Shown here: positions 45,031 through 53,919 of the stretch, piece after piece
How the letters are laid out: each line of letters opens with the position of its first letter
Numbering within the stretch: position 1 is the first letter of the stretch
Source: an uncultured delta proteobacterium
Lineage (GTDB): Bacteria > Desulfobacterota > Desulfovibrionia > Desulfovibrionales > Desulfovibrionaceae
Assembly (NCBI GenBank): GCA_903843965.1
Contig: CAIMRY010000008.1
Coordinates: forward strand, 1 to 64,000
DNA: 64,000 bases
Direction: 5' to 3'
Program-made: the position numbers and the translations under genes
The notes under the pieces: generated by a model
Seen by the model: the letters and a program-made list of their open reading frames with translations, nothing else
What the model was told of the DNA's origin: nothing
Databases searched by the model: none

Positions 45031-47211
45031 TTAGCGGATGAACAGCATCTCCTGGTAGCTGGGCAGGGCCCACAGGTCGTCGGCCACGACGGCTTCCAGC
45101 GCGTCGGCATAGCTGCGGACCTCGTTCATGGCGGGCAACACCTTTTCGCAGAGGTGCTTGGCCTCGGCGTGGGTGCTCTTGGCCTCAACGGCCATGAGCT
45201 TCTCCAGCTTGGCCACGGCGGCCTGCATGGCGCGCAGCTTGGCGGTCACGTCCTCCAGGGCGCCCATTTTGAAGTCCTGGCCGATGGCCTTCAGGTTGGC
45301 GCAGGCGGCGGCAAGCTCACTCTGGTAGCGCATGGCGGCGGGGAAGATGATGGTGGTGGCCATGCGCACGACCAGGTTGGCCTCGGTCTTCAGGGTCTTG
45401 GAGTACATTTCAAAGTAGATCTCTTCGCGGCTCTTGAGCTCGGCCTCGGTGAGGACGCCGTACTTGGTGAACAGCTCGACCACGGGCTTGGTGGTCAGCA
45501 CGGGCAGGGCCTCGGGGGTGGTCTTCAGGTTGGGCAGGCCGCGCTTGGCCGCCTCCTTGTGCCAGGCGTCGCAGTAGCCGTCGCCGTTGAAGATGATGGC
45601 GTCGTGGTCCTGCATGATCTTCTGGAGCACGGTCTGCACTGCGGCGTTGAGCTTCTTGGCGTCGCCTTTGGTCGCGGCCTCAATCTCGGTGGCGATGTAG
45701 TCAAGGGACTCGGACATCATAGTGTTCAGCGCCACCAGGGAGCCGGCGATGGACTGGGCCGAGCCCACGGCGCGGAACTCGAAGCGGTTGCCGGTGAAGG
45801 CGAAGGGGCTGGTGCGGTTGCGGTCGCCCGGATCCATGGGCAGGGGGGGCAGGGTGTCCACGCCGATGCTCATGACGCCCTTGGTCTTGGAGTCCTTGAG
45901 CTTGCCTTTCTTGATCTGGTCGAACACGTCGGCCAGCTGCTCGCCCAGGTACATGGACATGATGGCCGGGGGGGCCTCGTTGGCGCCCAGGCGGTGGTCA
46001 TTGGAGGCGGTGGCCACGGTGGCGCGCAGCAGGGCACCGTATTTGTGCAGGGCGCGGATGGCGGCGGCGCAGAAGACCAGGAACTGGGCGTTGTCGTGCG
46101 GGGTTTCGCCCGGATCGTACAGGCTGCCCAGCTCGGCGTTGCCGATGGAGTAGTTGAGGTGCTTGCCCGAGCCGTTGATGCCGGCAAAGGGCTTCTCGTG
46201 CAGCAGGCAGATCATGCCGTAGCGTTTGGCCACGCTGCGCATGGTGGTCATGACCATCTGGTTGTGGTCCGTGGCCAGGTTGCCCTGCTCGTAGATGGGG
46301 GCGATTTCGAACTGGCTCGGGGCGACCTCGTTGTGGCGGGTCTTGACCGGCACGCCGAGCTTGAACAGCTCGCGCTCAACCTCCATCATGAAGGAGAGCA
46401 CGCGGCGGGGAACCACGCCGAAGTACTGGTCCTCGAACTCCTGGCCCTTGGCCGACTTGGCGCCGAAGAGGGTGCGGCCGGCGATGAGCAGGTCCGGGCG
46501 GGAGAAGACGAAGTTGCGGTCGATGAGGAAGTATTCCTGCTCCGGTCCGGCAAAGGAGGTGACAGGCAGGGTGGTCTCAACGCCGAAGAGCTTGAGCACG
46601 CGCTTGGCCTGCTTGTTCAGGGACTGGTTGGAGCGCAGAAGCGGGGTCTTTTTGTCCAGGGCCTCGCCGGTCCAGGAGACGAACGCGGTGGGGATGCACA
46701 AAAAGGTGCCGTTGGGATTCTCCAGGATGTAGGCCGGGCTGGTCACGTCCCAGGCGGTGTAGCCGCGGGCTTCGAAGGTGGAGCGCAGGCCGCCGGAGGG
46801 GAAGCTGGAGGCGTCGGGCTCGCCCTGGATCAGCAGTTTGCCGCTGAACTCGGCGATGGCGCCGCCCTTGCCGTCGGGCACGAGGAAGGCGTCGTGCTTC
46901 TCAGCGGTCATGCCGGTGAGCGGGTAGAACACGTGGGTGAAGTGGGTGGCGCCCTTCTCGATGGCCCAGTCCTTCATGGTGTTGGCCACCACGTCGGCGA
47001 TGGAGGGGTCAAGCTTCGAGCCCAGGCTGATGGTCTTGGACAGGGACTTGTACACGGCCTTGGGCAGGCGCTCCTTCATCACCCTTTCGCTGAAGACATT
47101 GGCCCCGAAAATGTCGGTGGGCTTGGTGTCGTGGAAGTTCAGGGGGGCGTGCGACGGTTTGTAATTGATGACTGCCGAGATGGCGTTCAGACGTGCCTGG
47201 ATTCCGCTCAT
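45031..47211 (-). CDS. glnN: Type III glutamine synthetase
   Basis: A 726-residue enzyme of the GSIII class, larger than the usual ~470-residue GSI. The N-terminal half ([31 protein letters not shown]) and catalytic blocks such as [18 protein letters not shown] and NGSGKHLN match GlnN. It forms dodecamers and makes glutamine from glutamate, ATP and ammonia. AGGAG precedes the start. No GSI or PII gene is in the window. Confidence 0.96.
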   Translation of the reverse strand: MSGIQARLNAISAVINYKPSHAPLNFHDTKPTDIFGANVFSERVMKERLPKAVYKSLSKTISLGSKLDPSIADVVANTMKDWAIEKGATHFTHVFYPLTGMTAEKHDAFLVPDGKGGAIAEFSGKLLIQGEPDASSFPSGGLRSTFEARGYTAWDVTSPAYILENPNGTFLCIPTAFVSWTGEALDKKTPLLRSNQSLNKQAKRVLKLFGVETTLPVTSFAGPEQEYFLIDRNFVFSRPDLLIAGRTLFGAKSAKGQEFEDQYFGVVPRRVLSFMMEVERELFKLGVPVKTRHNEVAPSQFEIAPIYEQGNLATDHNQMVMTTMRSVAKRYGMICLLHEKPFAGINGSGKHLNYSIGNAELGSLYDPGETPHDNAQFLVFCAAAIRALHKYGALLRATVATASNDHRLGANEAPPAIMSMYLGEQLADVFDQIKKGKLKDSKTKGVMSIGVDTLPPLPMDPGDRNRTSPFAFTGNRFEFRAVGSAQSIAGSLVALNTMMSESLDYIATEIEAATKGDAKKLNAAVQTVLQKIMQDHDAIIFNGDGYCDAWHKEAAKRGLPNLKTTPEALPVLTTKPVVELFTKYGVLTEAELKSREEIYFEMYSKTLKTEANLVVRMATTIIFPAAMRYQSELAAACANLKAIGQDFKMGALEDVTAKLRAMQAAVAKLEKLMAVEAKSTHAEAKHLCEKVLPAMNEVRSYADALEAVVADDLWALPSYQEMLFIR

Positions 47212-47591
47212 GGTGGCTGACTCCTGTAAGTATGGCGTTAGGTGTTCCTTGACAGTATTGTGGAAAGTGACCCCAAAACAAATGCGGGCTTGCCGTCGCT
47301 CGCACTCTAGATCAACTGCCCTCTCCGAATCAACCCTGGCCGCTGCGAACAGACGGAAAACCCAGCCTGTCCTGAAATTTCATTAATGAAGACATCAAGA
47401 ATCGGGCCAATGAGAAATACCCTGGAAATAGAAGGTGTTTAAAAATAACCATGCCGAAAATGACACGAAATGGTAACAGGATTGTGAAATGAACAGCATT
47501 GCATGTTGGCGCATATGACAAATTTGTACGAGGCCAGGGTTGGGCGCGCCAGGGGCGGCGCAGTACTTGGCGCAGGCGCCCCGCGCTGCGG
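47212..47591. other. 380-base gap between glnN and the hemerythrin fusion gene
   Basis: Relatively AT-rich. It holds a possible sigma-70 promoter for glnN (minus strand TTGTTT, 16 bases, AATACT around 47250-47275). I see no convincing sigma-54 site, no clear reading frame and no terminator for the gene to the right. Confidence 0.4.
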
Positions 47592-50207
47592 CTAGCGGAT
47601 TCCCTTGCGGCTCAGGTATGTGCCCAGGCGCCTGTCTTCGGTCAGGATGTGGGTCAGCACCCAATCCTTGATGAAGATGCCGACCTCCTTCTTCGGGGTC
47701 ATGTGCTTGGCCGCGTAGACGCTGGCGAAATTGCGCAGGGCCCGGAGGATCTGCTCATGCTTTTTGGCGTGCAGCACGTAGCCGGGGTAGGCGGTCTCGG
47801 CCATGAGCCGTTCTTCGGTCTGGAAATGCATTGTCGTGTGGGCCATGAGCCTGGGGAACAGTTTCTCCGGGTCGTGGGTCGTCACGGCGTCGAACAGCGC
47901 GGCGAAGAGCAGCTTGGCGATGGCATAGATCTCCCGGTGCTGCTCGTCCATGGTGGCGATGTTGACGGCGTATTCCTCCTGCCACTGGAACTGGTTGTCG
48001 TCGTTGTCGTTGCTCACGGACTTGCTCAGGCGCTTTTCATAGGTCTCCAGCAGCTTCCAGCGCACGATGGGGATGTCCGCCAGGATCGCGCCCGGAATGG
48101 TGTAGATGGTGGCGTCCGGGGCGGCCTGGGCCTTGCACAGGCTCGGCGTGTCGAAGAGCAGGGTGCTTTCGTTGAAGAAGTCGCCGGGGCTCAAGGTGTC
48201 GATGACCTTGCCGCCCACGATCAGGTCGATCTTGCCGGACTTGACCAGACAGAGCTTGGGCTCGCTGCTCGGATTGAGGGCTTCTCCGGGCGTTTCCAGC
48301 CGGGTGTTGATGGCCACGGCGATGGCGTTTTGGCGGGTGCAGGTCAGGCCGTCGCCAAAGAGGTGGCTGGTGTGCAGGAAGCTGCGGATGTCCTGCAGGC
48401 GCACCATCTCGTCGAACAGGCCGTTGTTCTTGACGAACATGGCGTACAGATCCAGCGGAATGCGCAGGGCCTGGACAAAGTTCGCCGCGCGGTAGGTTTC
48501 CAGCGAGGCCTTGTCCGTGAGCGCCGTGTACTCGCCCAAAAGCCCGCCGGTGGACAGCGTGCTGTAGATCCCGCTCTTTGTGCGCAGAACCTCCACCTGG
48601 CCGGTCAGAATGAGATGCACGCAGTCGGCCTTGCGCCCGGCCTTGAGGATCAGGGTCTCGGGGTTGATCTTCACCACCGGGCAGTTGAGCAGGACGCGCT
48701 GCTTGCTGTTCGGCACCGTGGGGAAGTAGGAGTTCAGGCAGTGGTAGGCATAGGAGCGGACATAGTCCTGGTGCGCGGGGATGAGCACGTCGACCGTGCC
48801 GAAGGGCGCGCCGGACCCGATCTCCTTCTGCCTGTTGGTGAGCGGCAGGGCAGTGTGCGCCAGCAGGATCTTGCCGGACTTGTCGTGGGCGAAGTCCTCG
48901 GCGTCGCCGTGGATCATGCCGCCGCCGATGTCGAGCTTCTTTAAGTCCGCAGGCTCCAGGTAATTGGCGCTGACCTCGTCGTACAGCTTCTGGGAGAGCC
49001 CGGGCGCCTCCGGGTCGGCGGTGACCATCTTCTTCAGCTGGCTCAAGCTGGCGATGTCCGCGAAGTGGGCATAGGTGCGGTAGCCGTTGCGGTCGAGCGT
49101 GCGGAAGAGCATCACCGTGGTCTCCACCGGGTGCGGCGAGAACACCGGCTTCACCTCCAGGGTGTCGATGTCGTTCCACTGGCCCAGTTCCAGGTCGTGG
49201 AACTCGAAATAGTGGTCGAACTCTTCCTCGCTGGTCATGGCCAGGGCCGCGAACTTCTTCAAAACCGAGGCGCGCACCAGCCTGGTGGCGTAGTAGGGGA
49301 TGCGGCGGTCGGAGAGCATGAGCGCGGGCAGGCCGCAAAAATGGTCGTCGTGGGCGTGGGTGTGGAAGATGCCGGAGATCTCGTTGACGCTGATGCCCAG
49401 CGCGTTCAGGCTGTTCAGGATGTTCGGCCCGGCGTCGATGAGGTAGACCTTGCCCTGGAAGATGATGATGCTGGCCATGGCCGGGCGGTTGGGGTCCCAG
49501 CCGTCGCCCTCGCCGGAATGCAGCACGGCGAAATAGTCGCGCTTGATGTGGTGGAAGCCCAGCACGTAGGTTGGGTTGAACAGCGACTGCGGCGGGGAGT
49601 TCAGGTCCACGCGGACCGACTCCTTGCCATAGGAGATCTCGAACTGGTTGACCTTGAGGCGTTTGACATGGACCCCGCTGCGGATCTCCTGGCGCTCGTT
49701 CTCCACCACCACGAGGTCGAGGTAGTCCTCCATGCGCCTGATCTTGCCAAAGGCGAACTTGAGCTTCAGGCGCATCCAGGCCTTGGCGTCGGCCTCATTG
49801 GCCCCGGCGGCCAGCATCTCCTCCTCGGACACCAGGCCGTAGTTGCCCCGGTAGATGTACTCCATCTGGGCCTCGACCTGCTTGCGCGAGCCGATGAGCG
49901 CGGGTTTGGTCCCGGTGTTGTTGGGGTGCCCGGGGATGATGCGGCCCTGGCGGTAGAAAATCTGCAGGATGGGAAATTCGGAGAGGTTGGCGAAGCGCCC
50001 GTGCTGGATCAGTTCGTCGGAGAGCAGGATGGCGTTGGGCCCGGTTTCGAAGCCGACGCCATCGACCTCGATGTTGCGGATCAGGCCCCGTTTCATCAGG
50101 TGCTTGACGCTGTCCGCCGGGCACCCGCACAAGATGTTCACGTCGACATCCGGGACGCTGACGAAATAAATCCCCTCAGCGACCTTAATCTTGGAGATCT
50201 TGCCCAT
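47592..50207 (-). CDS. Metallo-beta-lactamase / cyclic-nucleotide-binding / hemerythrin fusion protein
   Basis: An 871-residue soluble multi-domain protein. An N-terminal ~200 residues of unknown fold lead to a metallo-beta-lactamase core with HAHDDH at 284-289 (plus His359, His451 and His479 as candidate further ligands), then two cyclic-nucleotide-binding folds (about 505-600 and 630-720) and a C-terminal bacteriohemerythrin (about 745-871). All seven hemerythrin ligands are present: His757, His794, Glu798, His813, His817, His853 and Asp858. Hence it probably binds O2 or NO at a di-iron site. The order MBL-cNMP-cNMP-hemerythrin is unusual. It is divergent from an HD-GYP response regulator. 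Confidence 0.9.
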   Translation of the reverse strand: MGKISKIKVAEGIYFVSVPDVDVNILCGCPADSVKHLMKRGLIRNIEVDGVGFETGPNAILLSDELIQHGRFANLSEFPILQIFYRQGRIIPGHPNNTGTKPALIGSRKQVEAQMEYIYRGNYGLVSEEEMLAAGANEADAKAWMRLKLKFAFGKIRRMEDYLDLVVVENERQEIRSGVHVKRLKVNQFEISYGKESVRVDLNSPPQSLFNPTYVLGFHHIKRDYFAVLHSGEGDGWDPNRPAMASIIIFQGKVYLIDAGPNILNSLNALGISVNEISGIFHTHAHDDHFCGLPALMLSDRRIPYYATRLVRASVLKKFAALAMTSEEEFDHYFEFHDLELGQWNDIDTLEVKPVFSPHPVETTVMLFRTLDRNGYRTYAHFADIASLSQLKKMVTADPEAPGLSQKLYDEVSANYLEPADLKKLDIGGGMIHGDAEDFAHDKSGKILLAHTALPLTNRQKEIGSGAPFGTVDVLIPAHQDYVRSYAYHCLNSYFPTVPNSKQRVLLNCPVVKINPETLILKAGRKADCVHLILTGQVEVLRTKSGIYSTLSTGGLLGEYTALTDKASLETYRAANFVQALRIPLDLYAMFVKNNGLFDEMVRLQDIRSFLHTSHLFGDGLTCTRQNAIAVAINTRLETPGEALNPSSEPKLCLVKSGKIDLIVGGKVIDTLSPGDFFNESTLLFDTPSLCKAQAAPDATIYTIPGAILADIPIVRWKLLETYEKRLSKSVSNDNDDNQFQWQEEYAVNIATMDEQHREIYAIAKLLFAALFDAVTTHDPEKLFPRLMAHTTMHFQTEERLMAETAYPGYVLHAKKHEQILRALRNFASVYAAKHMTPKKEVGIFIKDWVLTHILTEDRRLGTYLSRKGIR

Positions 50208-50310
50208 GCGTTTCCCGGAGTATGGAGCGCGCAGGCCGCATGAAGCGGAGGGTGCCCGGCGCCATCGTTATGGGTGTTACTCTGCTAATCCACTGGCCAA
50301 TTATTTTCTA

Positions 50311-50326
50311 TGCCGAACCCGGGCCA
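50311..50326 (-). promoter_or_regulatory. Possible sigma-54 promoter of the hemerythrin fusion gene
   Basis: On the minus strand TGGCCCGGGTTCGGCA keeps the GG (-24) and GC (-12) with the correct 10-base spacing, although the full -12 box is imperfect. It lies about 100 bases before the start at 50207. Confidence 0.35.
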
Positions 50327-50495
50327 ATGTCCACCAGGGCTTTACCGCCTCAAGAGTTATCTGTCCAGGGAATTGACGTATAGACAACTTTAATGCCGGA
50401 CCCCTATTGAAATCAGCATTTAACTTGGTGTAGGAGAACTATTTTGCGAGTCCGTTCGCAGCGTCTTGAAACCAAACTTCGCAGGCGGTCTGGAA

Positions 50496-51584
50496 ATGGG
50501 TGAAGCAGGTCGAACCGAAAGAATTCTGATTGTCGATGACGAACTCATCAACCGCAAGGTGCTTGAAGGCTTGCTCAAATCCTACGGACTGGAGTGCGTC
50601 TCCGCCGATTCCGGCCCTGCGGCCCTGGCCATGCTGGACGAGAGCATCGACCTGGTGCTCCTGGACATCATGATGCCCGGCATGGACGGCTTCCTGGTGG
50701 CCAAGGCCATCCGCGAGATGTCGAGGTTTGCGGACCTGCCCATTGTCATGGTCACGGCGCTTTCGGCCAAGGAGGACCGCCTGCGCGCGGTGGAGGCCGG
50801 GGCCAACGACTTTGTGGCCAAGCCCATCGACTCCACGGAGCTCAACGTGCGCATGAAGTCGCTTCTGCGCATGAAGGGCTACCACGACGAGGTCAAGGGC
50901 TACCAGCTGCACCTGGAGCAGATGGTTACGGAGAAGACCAAGGCCCTGCGCGGCGCCTTGGTGGAGCTGGAGCACGCGCGCCTGGCCACGGTGCGCGCCC
51001 ACATGGAGACCATCCACAAGCTCTCCGCCGCAGCGGAATACAAGGACGAGGACACGGCCAGCCACATCATGCGCATGAGCCGCTACTGCGCGGTCATCGC
51101 CGAGCACGCCGGGCTGGACGACGAGACCGTGGACTTGATCCTGAACAGCAGCCCCATGCACGACATCGGCAAGATGGGCATCCCCGACGCCATATTGCTC
51201 AAGCCGGGCAAGCTGGACGAGCAGGAGTGGGTGATCATGCGGCGGCACACCCTCATGGGCGCGAACATCCTGGGCGACAGCACCTCCAAGTATCTGGAGA
51301 CCGGCGCGGTCATCGCCCTCACGCACCACGAGAAGTGGGACGGGTCGGGCTATCCGCAGGCCCTGGCCGGAGAGGGCATCCCCCTGTTCGGGCGCATCTG
51401 CGCCGTGGCCGACGTCTTCGACGCCCTGACCACCAGGCGGCCCTACAAGGAGGCCTATGGCAACGAGGAGGCCATCAAGATCATGACCCAGGGGCGCGGC
51501 GCGCATTTCGACCCGGCCCTGTTCGACGTCTTCCTCCAGGCGCTGCCCTCCATCGAGGCCATCCAGCAGGAATACCGCGACTAG
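50496..51584 (+). CDS. HD-GYP response regulator, c-di-GMP phosphodiesterase
   Basis: A 362-residue two-domain protein. The receiver has ILIVDDE and LLDIMMPGMDG (phospho-Asp), then a short coiled coil, and the HD-GYP domain has HDIGKMGIPD and HHEKWDGSGYP. It should degrade c-di-GMP when phosphorylated. The start at 50496 follows AGGCGG. It is divergent from the hemerythrin fusion, so both may be in one signalling path (inference). Confidence 0.92.
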   Translation: MGEAGRTERILIVDDELINRKVLEGLLKSYGLECVSADSGPAALAMLDESIDLVLLDIMMPGMDGFLVAKAIREMSRFADLPIVMVTALSAKEDRLRAVEAGANDFVAKPIDSTELNVRMKSLLRMKGYHDEVKGYQLHLEQMVTEKTKALRGALVELEHARLATVRAHMETIHKLSAAAEYKDEDTASHIMRMSRYCAVIAEHAGLDDETVDLILNSSPMHDIGKMGIPDAILLKPGKLDEQEWVIMRRHTLMGANILGDSTSKYLETGAVIALTHHEKWDGSGYPQALAGEGIPLFGRICAVADVFDALTTRRPYKEAYGNEEAIKIMTQGRGAHFDPALFDVFLQALPSIEAIQQEYRD

Positions 51585-51599
51585 CTGTGGCGTTGCACG

Positions 51600-52150
51600 A
51601 CGTTGTTCACTCCCGCGCCGATGCGGCTCATGGGTGTTTTCTTTTATAACGACCTTCCTGAACGAATTCTCTTCATGGAGCCAGCGGGGCAACTCGCCGA
51701 CTCTTTGGCTTGAGCCCGGGCAGGCGGCGGCATGGGCCCGCTCACGAAGCGCCGTCTGGATGAAGCGCTCGGACTTGGACGCGCCGCCCTTGGCCGTGGT
51801 GGCCAGCAGGTCGCCCTTGAGGGCGAAGATGTTCACATATTGTATGGTCGTGCACCGCATCTCTTTGAGGATGCCCGCAAAGTGCTCTGCCGCCTGTTCC
51901 GAATCGCCGGAGTTGGCCTTGCGGACAGAATTCTCTCCACTCCAGTAACCGAGCATCCGCAGGGTGATCCCGATGTCCCCACCAAGGTTCTTGGCGATGG
52001 ATTCGGAGAACAGCGTCGTGCTCTCCTCCACACGGCCTGCATGCTGCCGCTGGTCAGGGAGGCATTGAACCGGATGACGATGGCGATGCCGATGCTGGCA
52101 AGGGCCACTGCAAGGGCCGGGGATTCCGTCTTGATGCCGACGCATTTCAT
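51600..52150 (-). pseudogene. Broken sensory (cache-type, chemoreceptor-like) gene
   Basis: On the minus strand a start at 52150 opens MKCVGIKTESPALAVALASI with a membrane helix, then the frame shifts near 52035-52060. The downstream frame continues VEESTTLFSESIAKNLGG and FALKGDLLATTAKGGAS, like a ligand-sensing Cache domain of a chemoreceptor. After 51740 the frame again fails and no signalling domain remains. It is therefore a truncated and frameshifted remnant. Confidence 0.7.
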
Positions 52151-52448
52151 GGCGCTGCTTCGGGCCTGGTGCGTGGTGTGGCCGTGCGCCTGAAACACAG
52201 AGTTCAATACCAGCCCGATTCTGCTTCCGCAGGCAAGATGTATGTGGATGCGGGAGGCTTCCGGGCGCATCTTGAATCAAACCGGCCTGATTTTTTGGGT
52301 TTCTGCGCGTCAAGGACAATCAATTGGAATATCATGTTATAAATTCTCTAGACAATTTTCCTTGCGCGAGGTAGAAAAATAAAATTTTAAATGCAGCCGC
52401 CTGGTGTGCGCCAAGCCCTGTGCCTGGGGCAAACGCGGAGGGCCGAAC

Positions 52449-53171
52449 ATGGGAAATACGGATTGGTCCATGGACCAGCTCGAACGCGACTTGGCCGCGA
52501 GCTTTGCCCTGCTCGGCCGCATGGAGCAGGCCAGCGCCCTGGCCCCGGGCGAGTCCGCAGCCCTGGCCGAGGGGGTCATGCGCTGCATGAACGGCGCGCT
52601 GCTCAAGGTTTCCGAGAGCCTTGAGGCCCAGACCGCCCTGCGCGGCGAGCTGGAGGCCATGCGCCAGGAGCTGCGGCGCGCAGGGGTGGACCATCAAACC
52701 TTCATGCAGGCCCAGGACCGGCGCATCCGCATGCTTGAGGACGAGTTGCAGAGCCTGCGCGCCCAGTCCCTGCTGGCCGAGGATGCCCTGCGCCACTTTC
52801 CGTCCGATGAATTCCTCTCCCGCCCGTTGGTGGTCTGCTCGGCCCGGGGCGAGTTCCTGGGGGTTTCCGTGGTGGCGGGCCAGCCCTTGTGCATGGGCGA
52901 CTTTGTGCGTCTGGTGGAGCAGGGCGGAGACTGTCGGCGCATCGTCTGCACCCTCTGGGAGCAGCGGGGCGAGGACTGGTTTTTGACCATGAGCCTGAGC
53001 GGGCACGGCGCCGAAAGCAGGCGCTGCTACGTGCTTGAGACCAGGGCCGTGCTGACGCCCAGCGGCAACCACGTCACGGAGCTGGTGGGCATGGCCGAGG
53101 ACGGCGTGCCTGTTTCCGACGATTTTCTGCTGCAAATGTTCCGACAGTTGCGCGAAAGTTTGCAGGAATAA
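52449..53171 (+). CDS. Unknown soluble protein
   Basis: A 240-residue protein starting at 52449 behind GGAGG. The N-terminal half is helical and likely coiled coil (LRGELEAMRQELRRAGVD...RRIRMLEDELQSLRAQ), the C-terminal half has a beta-rich segment (LVVCSARGEFLGVSVVAGQPL, then CTLWEQRGEDWFLTMSLSGH). It resembles the input half of a signalling protein without an output domain. No family recognised. Confidence 0.7.
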   Translation: MGNTDWSMDQLERDLAASFALLGRMEQASALAPGESAALAEGVMRCMNGALLKVSESLEAQTALRGELEAMRQELRRAGVDHQTFMQAQDRRIRMLEDELQSLRAQSLLAEDALRHFPSDEFLSRPLVVCSARGEFLGVSVVAGQPLCMGDFVRLVEQGGDCRRIVCTLWEQRGEDWFLTMSLSGHGAESRRCYVLETRAVLTPSGNHVTELVGMAEDGVPVSDDFLLQMFRQLRESLQE

Positions 53172-53217
53172 TGAGGGATTGCTCTAGATTTACTCTTGAT
53201 TGACGCCCTCACTTTAG

Positions 53218-53235
53218 GATAGGGCTTTTCCTATC
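53218..53235. terminator. Weak hairpin upstream of the 53262 gene
   Basis: GATAGG and CCTATC form a 6-bp stem with a GCTTTT loop, followed by TTCC on the plus strand. It could end the previous transcript but is short. Confidence 0.3.
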
Positions 53236-53261
53236 TTCCGTGCTTTTCGTAAGGAGCCGCC

Positions 53262-53696
53262 ATGCCGCAAGTTGCCGCAAGAATCAGCAATGACCACGAG
53301 AAGTGGCTCAAGGACTTCTTCAAAACCAAGAGCGCCGGGGCCGAATTCATCTTGCCCTGGGCTGTGGATGTTTTTTTCAAGATGATCCGTGGCGTGTCCG
53401 TGGAGTTCACCACAGCTGAATTGAAGACCGTGCTGGAGGCCTACCGCGACGTGCGCCTGCTGCCCAACCAGTCCAAGCAGGCCTACCTCATGCTGCGCGT
53501 GGAGAGCGCCTGCGAGGAGCGCGACGCGCACATCATGCACGGCGCCAGCCGCAGCAACCTGGAGATCAAGCTGCGCCGCTTGAGCGACCTGCAGGCCACC
53601 GCGCTGATGATCTGGGCCACGGCCTACTGGACCAGCAAGGCCTGGAGCGGCGTGTCCATAGAGGATTTCGTGAAGCTCACATGCACGGGCAGCTGA
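53262..53696 (+). CDS. Unknown helical protein
   Basis: A 144-residue protein with AAGGAG before the ATG. Mostly helical: AGAEFILPWAVDVFFKMIRGV and LSDLQATALMIWATAYWTSKAW are amphipathic, and VEFTTAELKTVLEAYRDVRLLPNQ links them. No transmembrane helix is clear and no family is recognised. It is followed by the 13-bp and 14-bp repeats at 53724-53833. Confidence 0.7.
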   Translation: MPQVAARISNDHEKWLKDFFKTKSAGAEFILPWAVDVFFKMIRGVSVEFTTAELKTVLEAYRDVRLLPNQSKQAYLMLRVESACEERDAHIMHGASRSNLEIKLRRLSDLQATALMIWATAYWTSKAWSGVSIEDFVKLTCTGS

Positions 53697-53723
53697 CCAG
53701 CCAGCACCCAGCGGACCGATCTT

Positions 53724-53833
53724 CCAACCAGACAGGCCAACCAGACAGGCCAACCAGACAGGCCAACCAGACAGGCAAGGCCAGCCAGGCCTGACCTGAC
53801 AGGATTGACCTGGCAGGATTGACTTGGCAGGAC
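53724..53833. repeat. Two adjacent minisatellites (13 bp x4 and 14 bp x3)
   Basis: Four perfect copies of CCAACCAGACAGG (53724-53775), then three near copies of TGACCTGGCAGGAT (53792-53833). They fill the gap before thiDN. Confidence 0.95.
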
Positions 53834-53919
53834 CGCCAGACAGAACCCCCAGGCGCCCCGACCTCAGGCGCAGTGCTTTTTGCGCCGCAACCAGCCCACC
53901 TCTTGAAGGACATGCCAGC

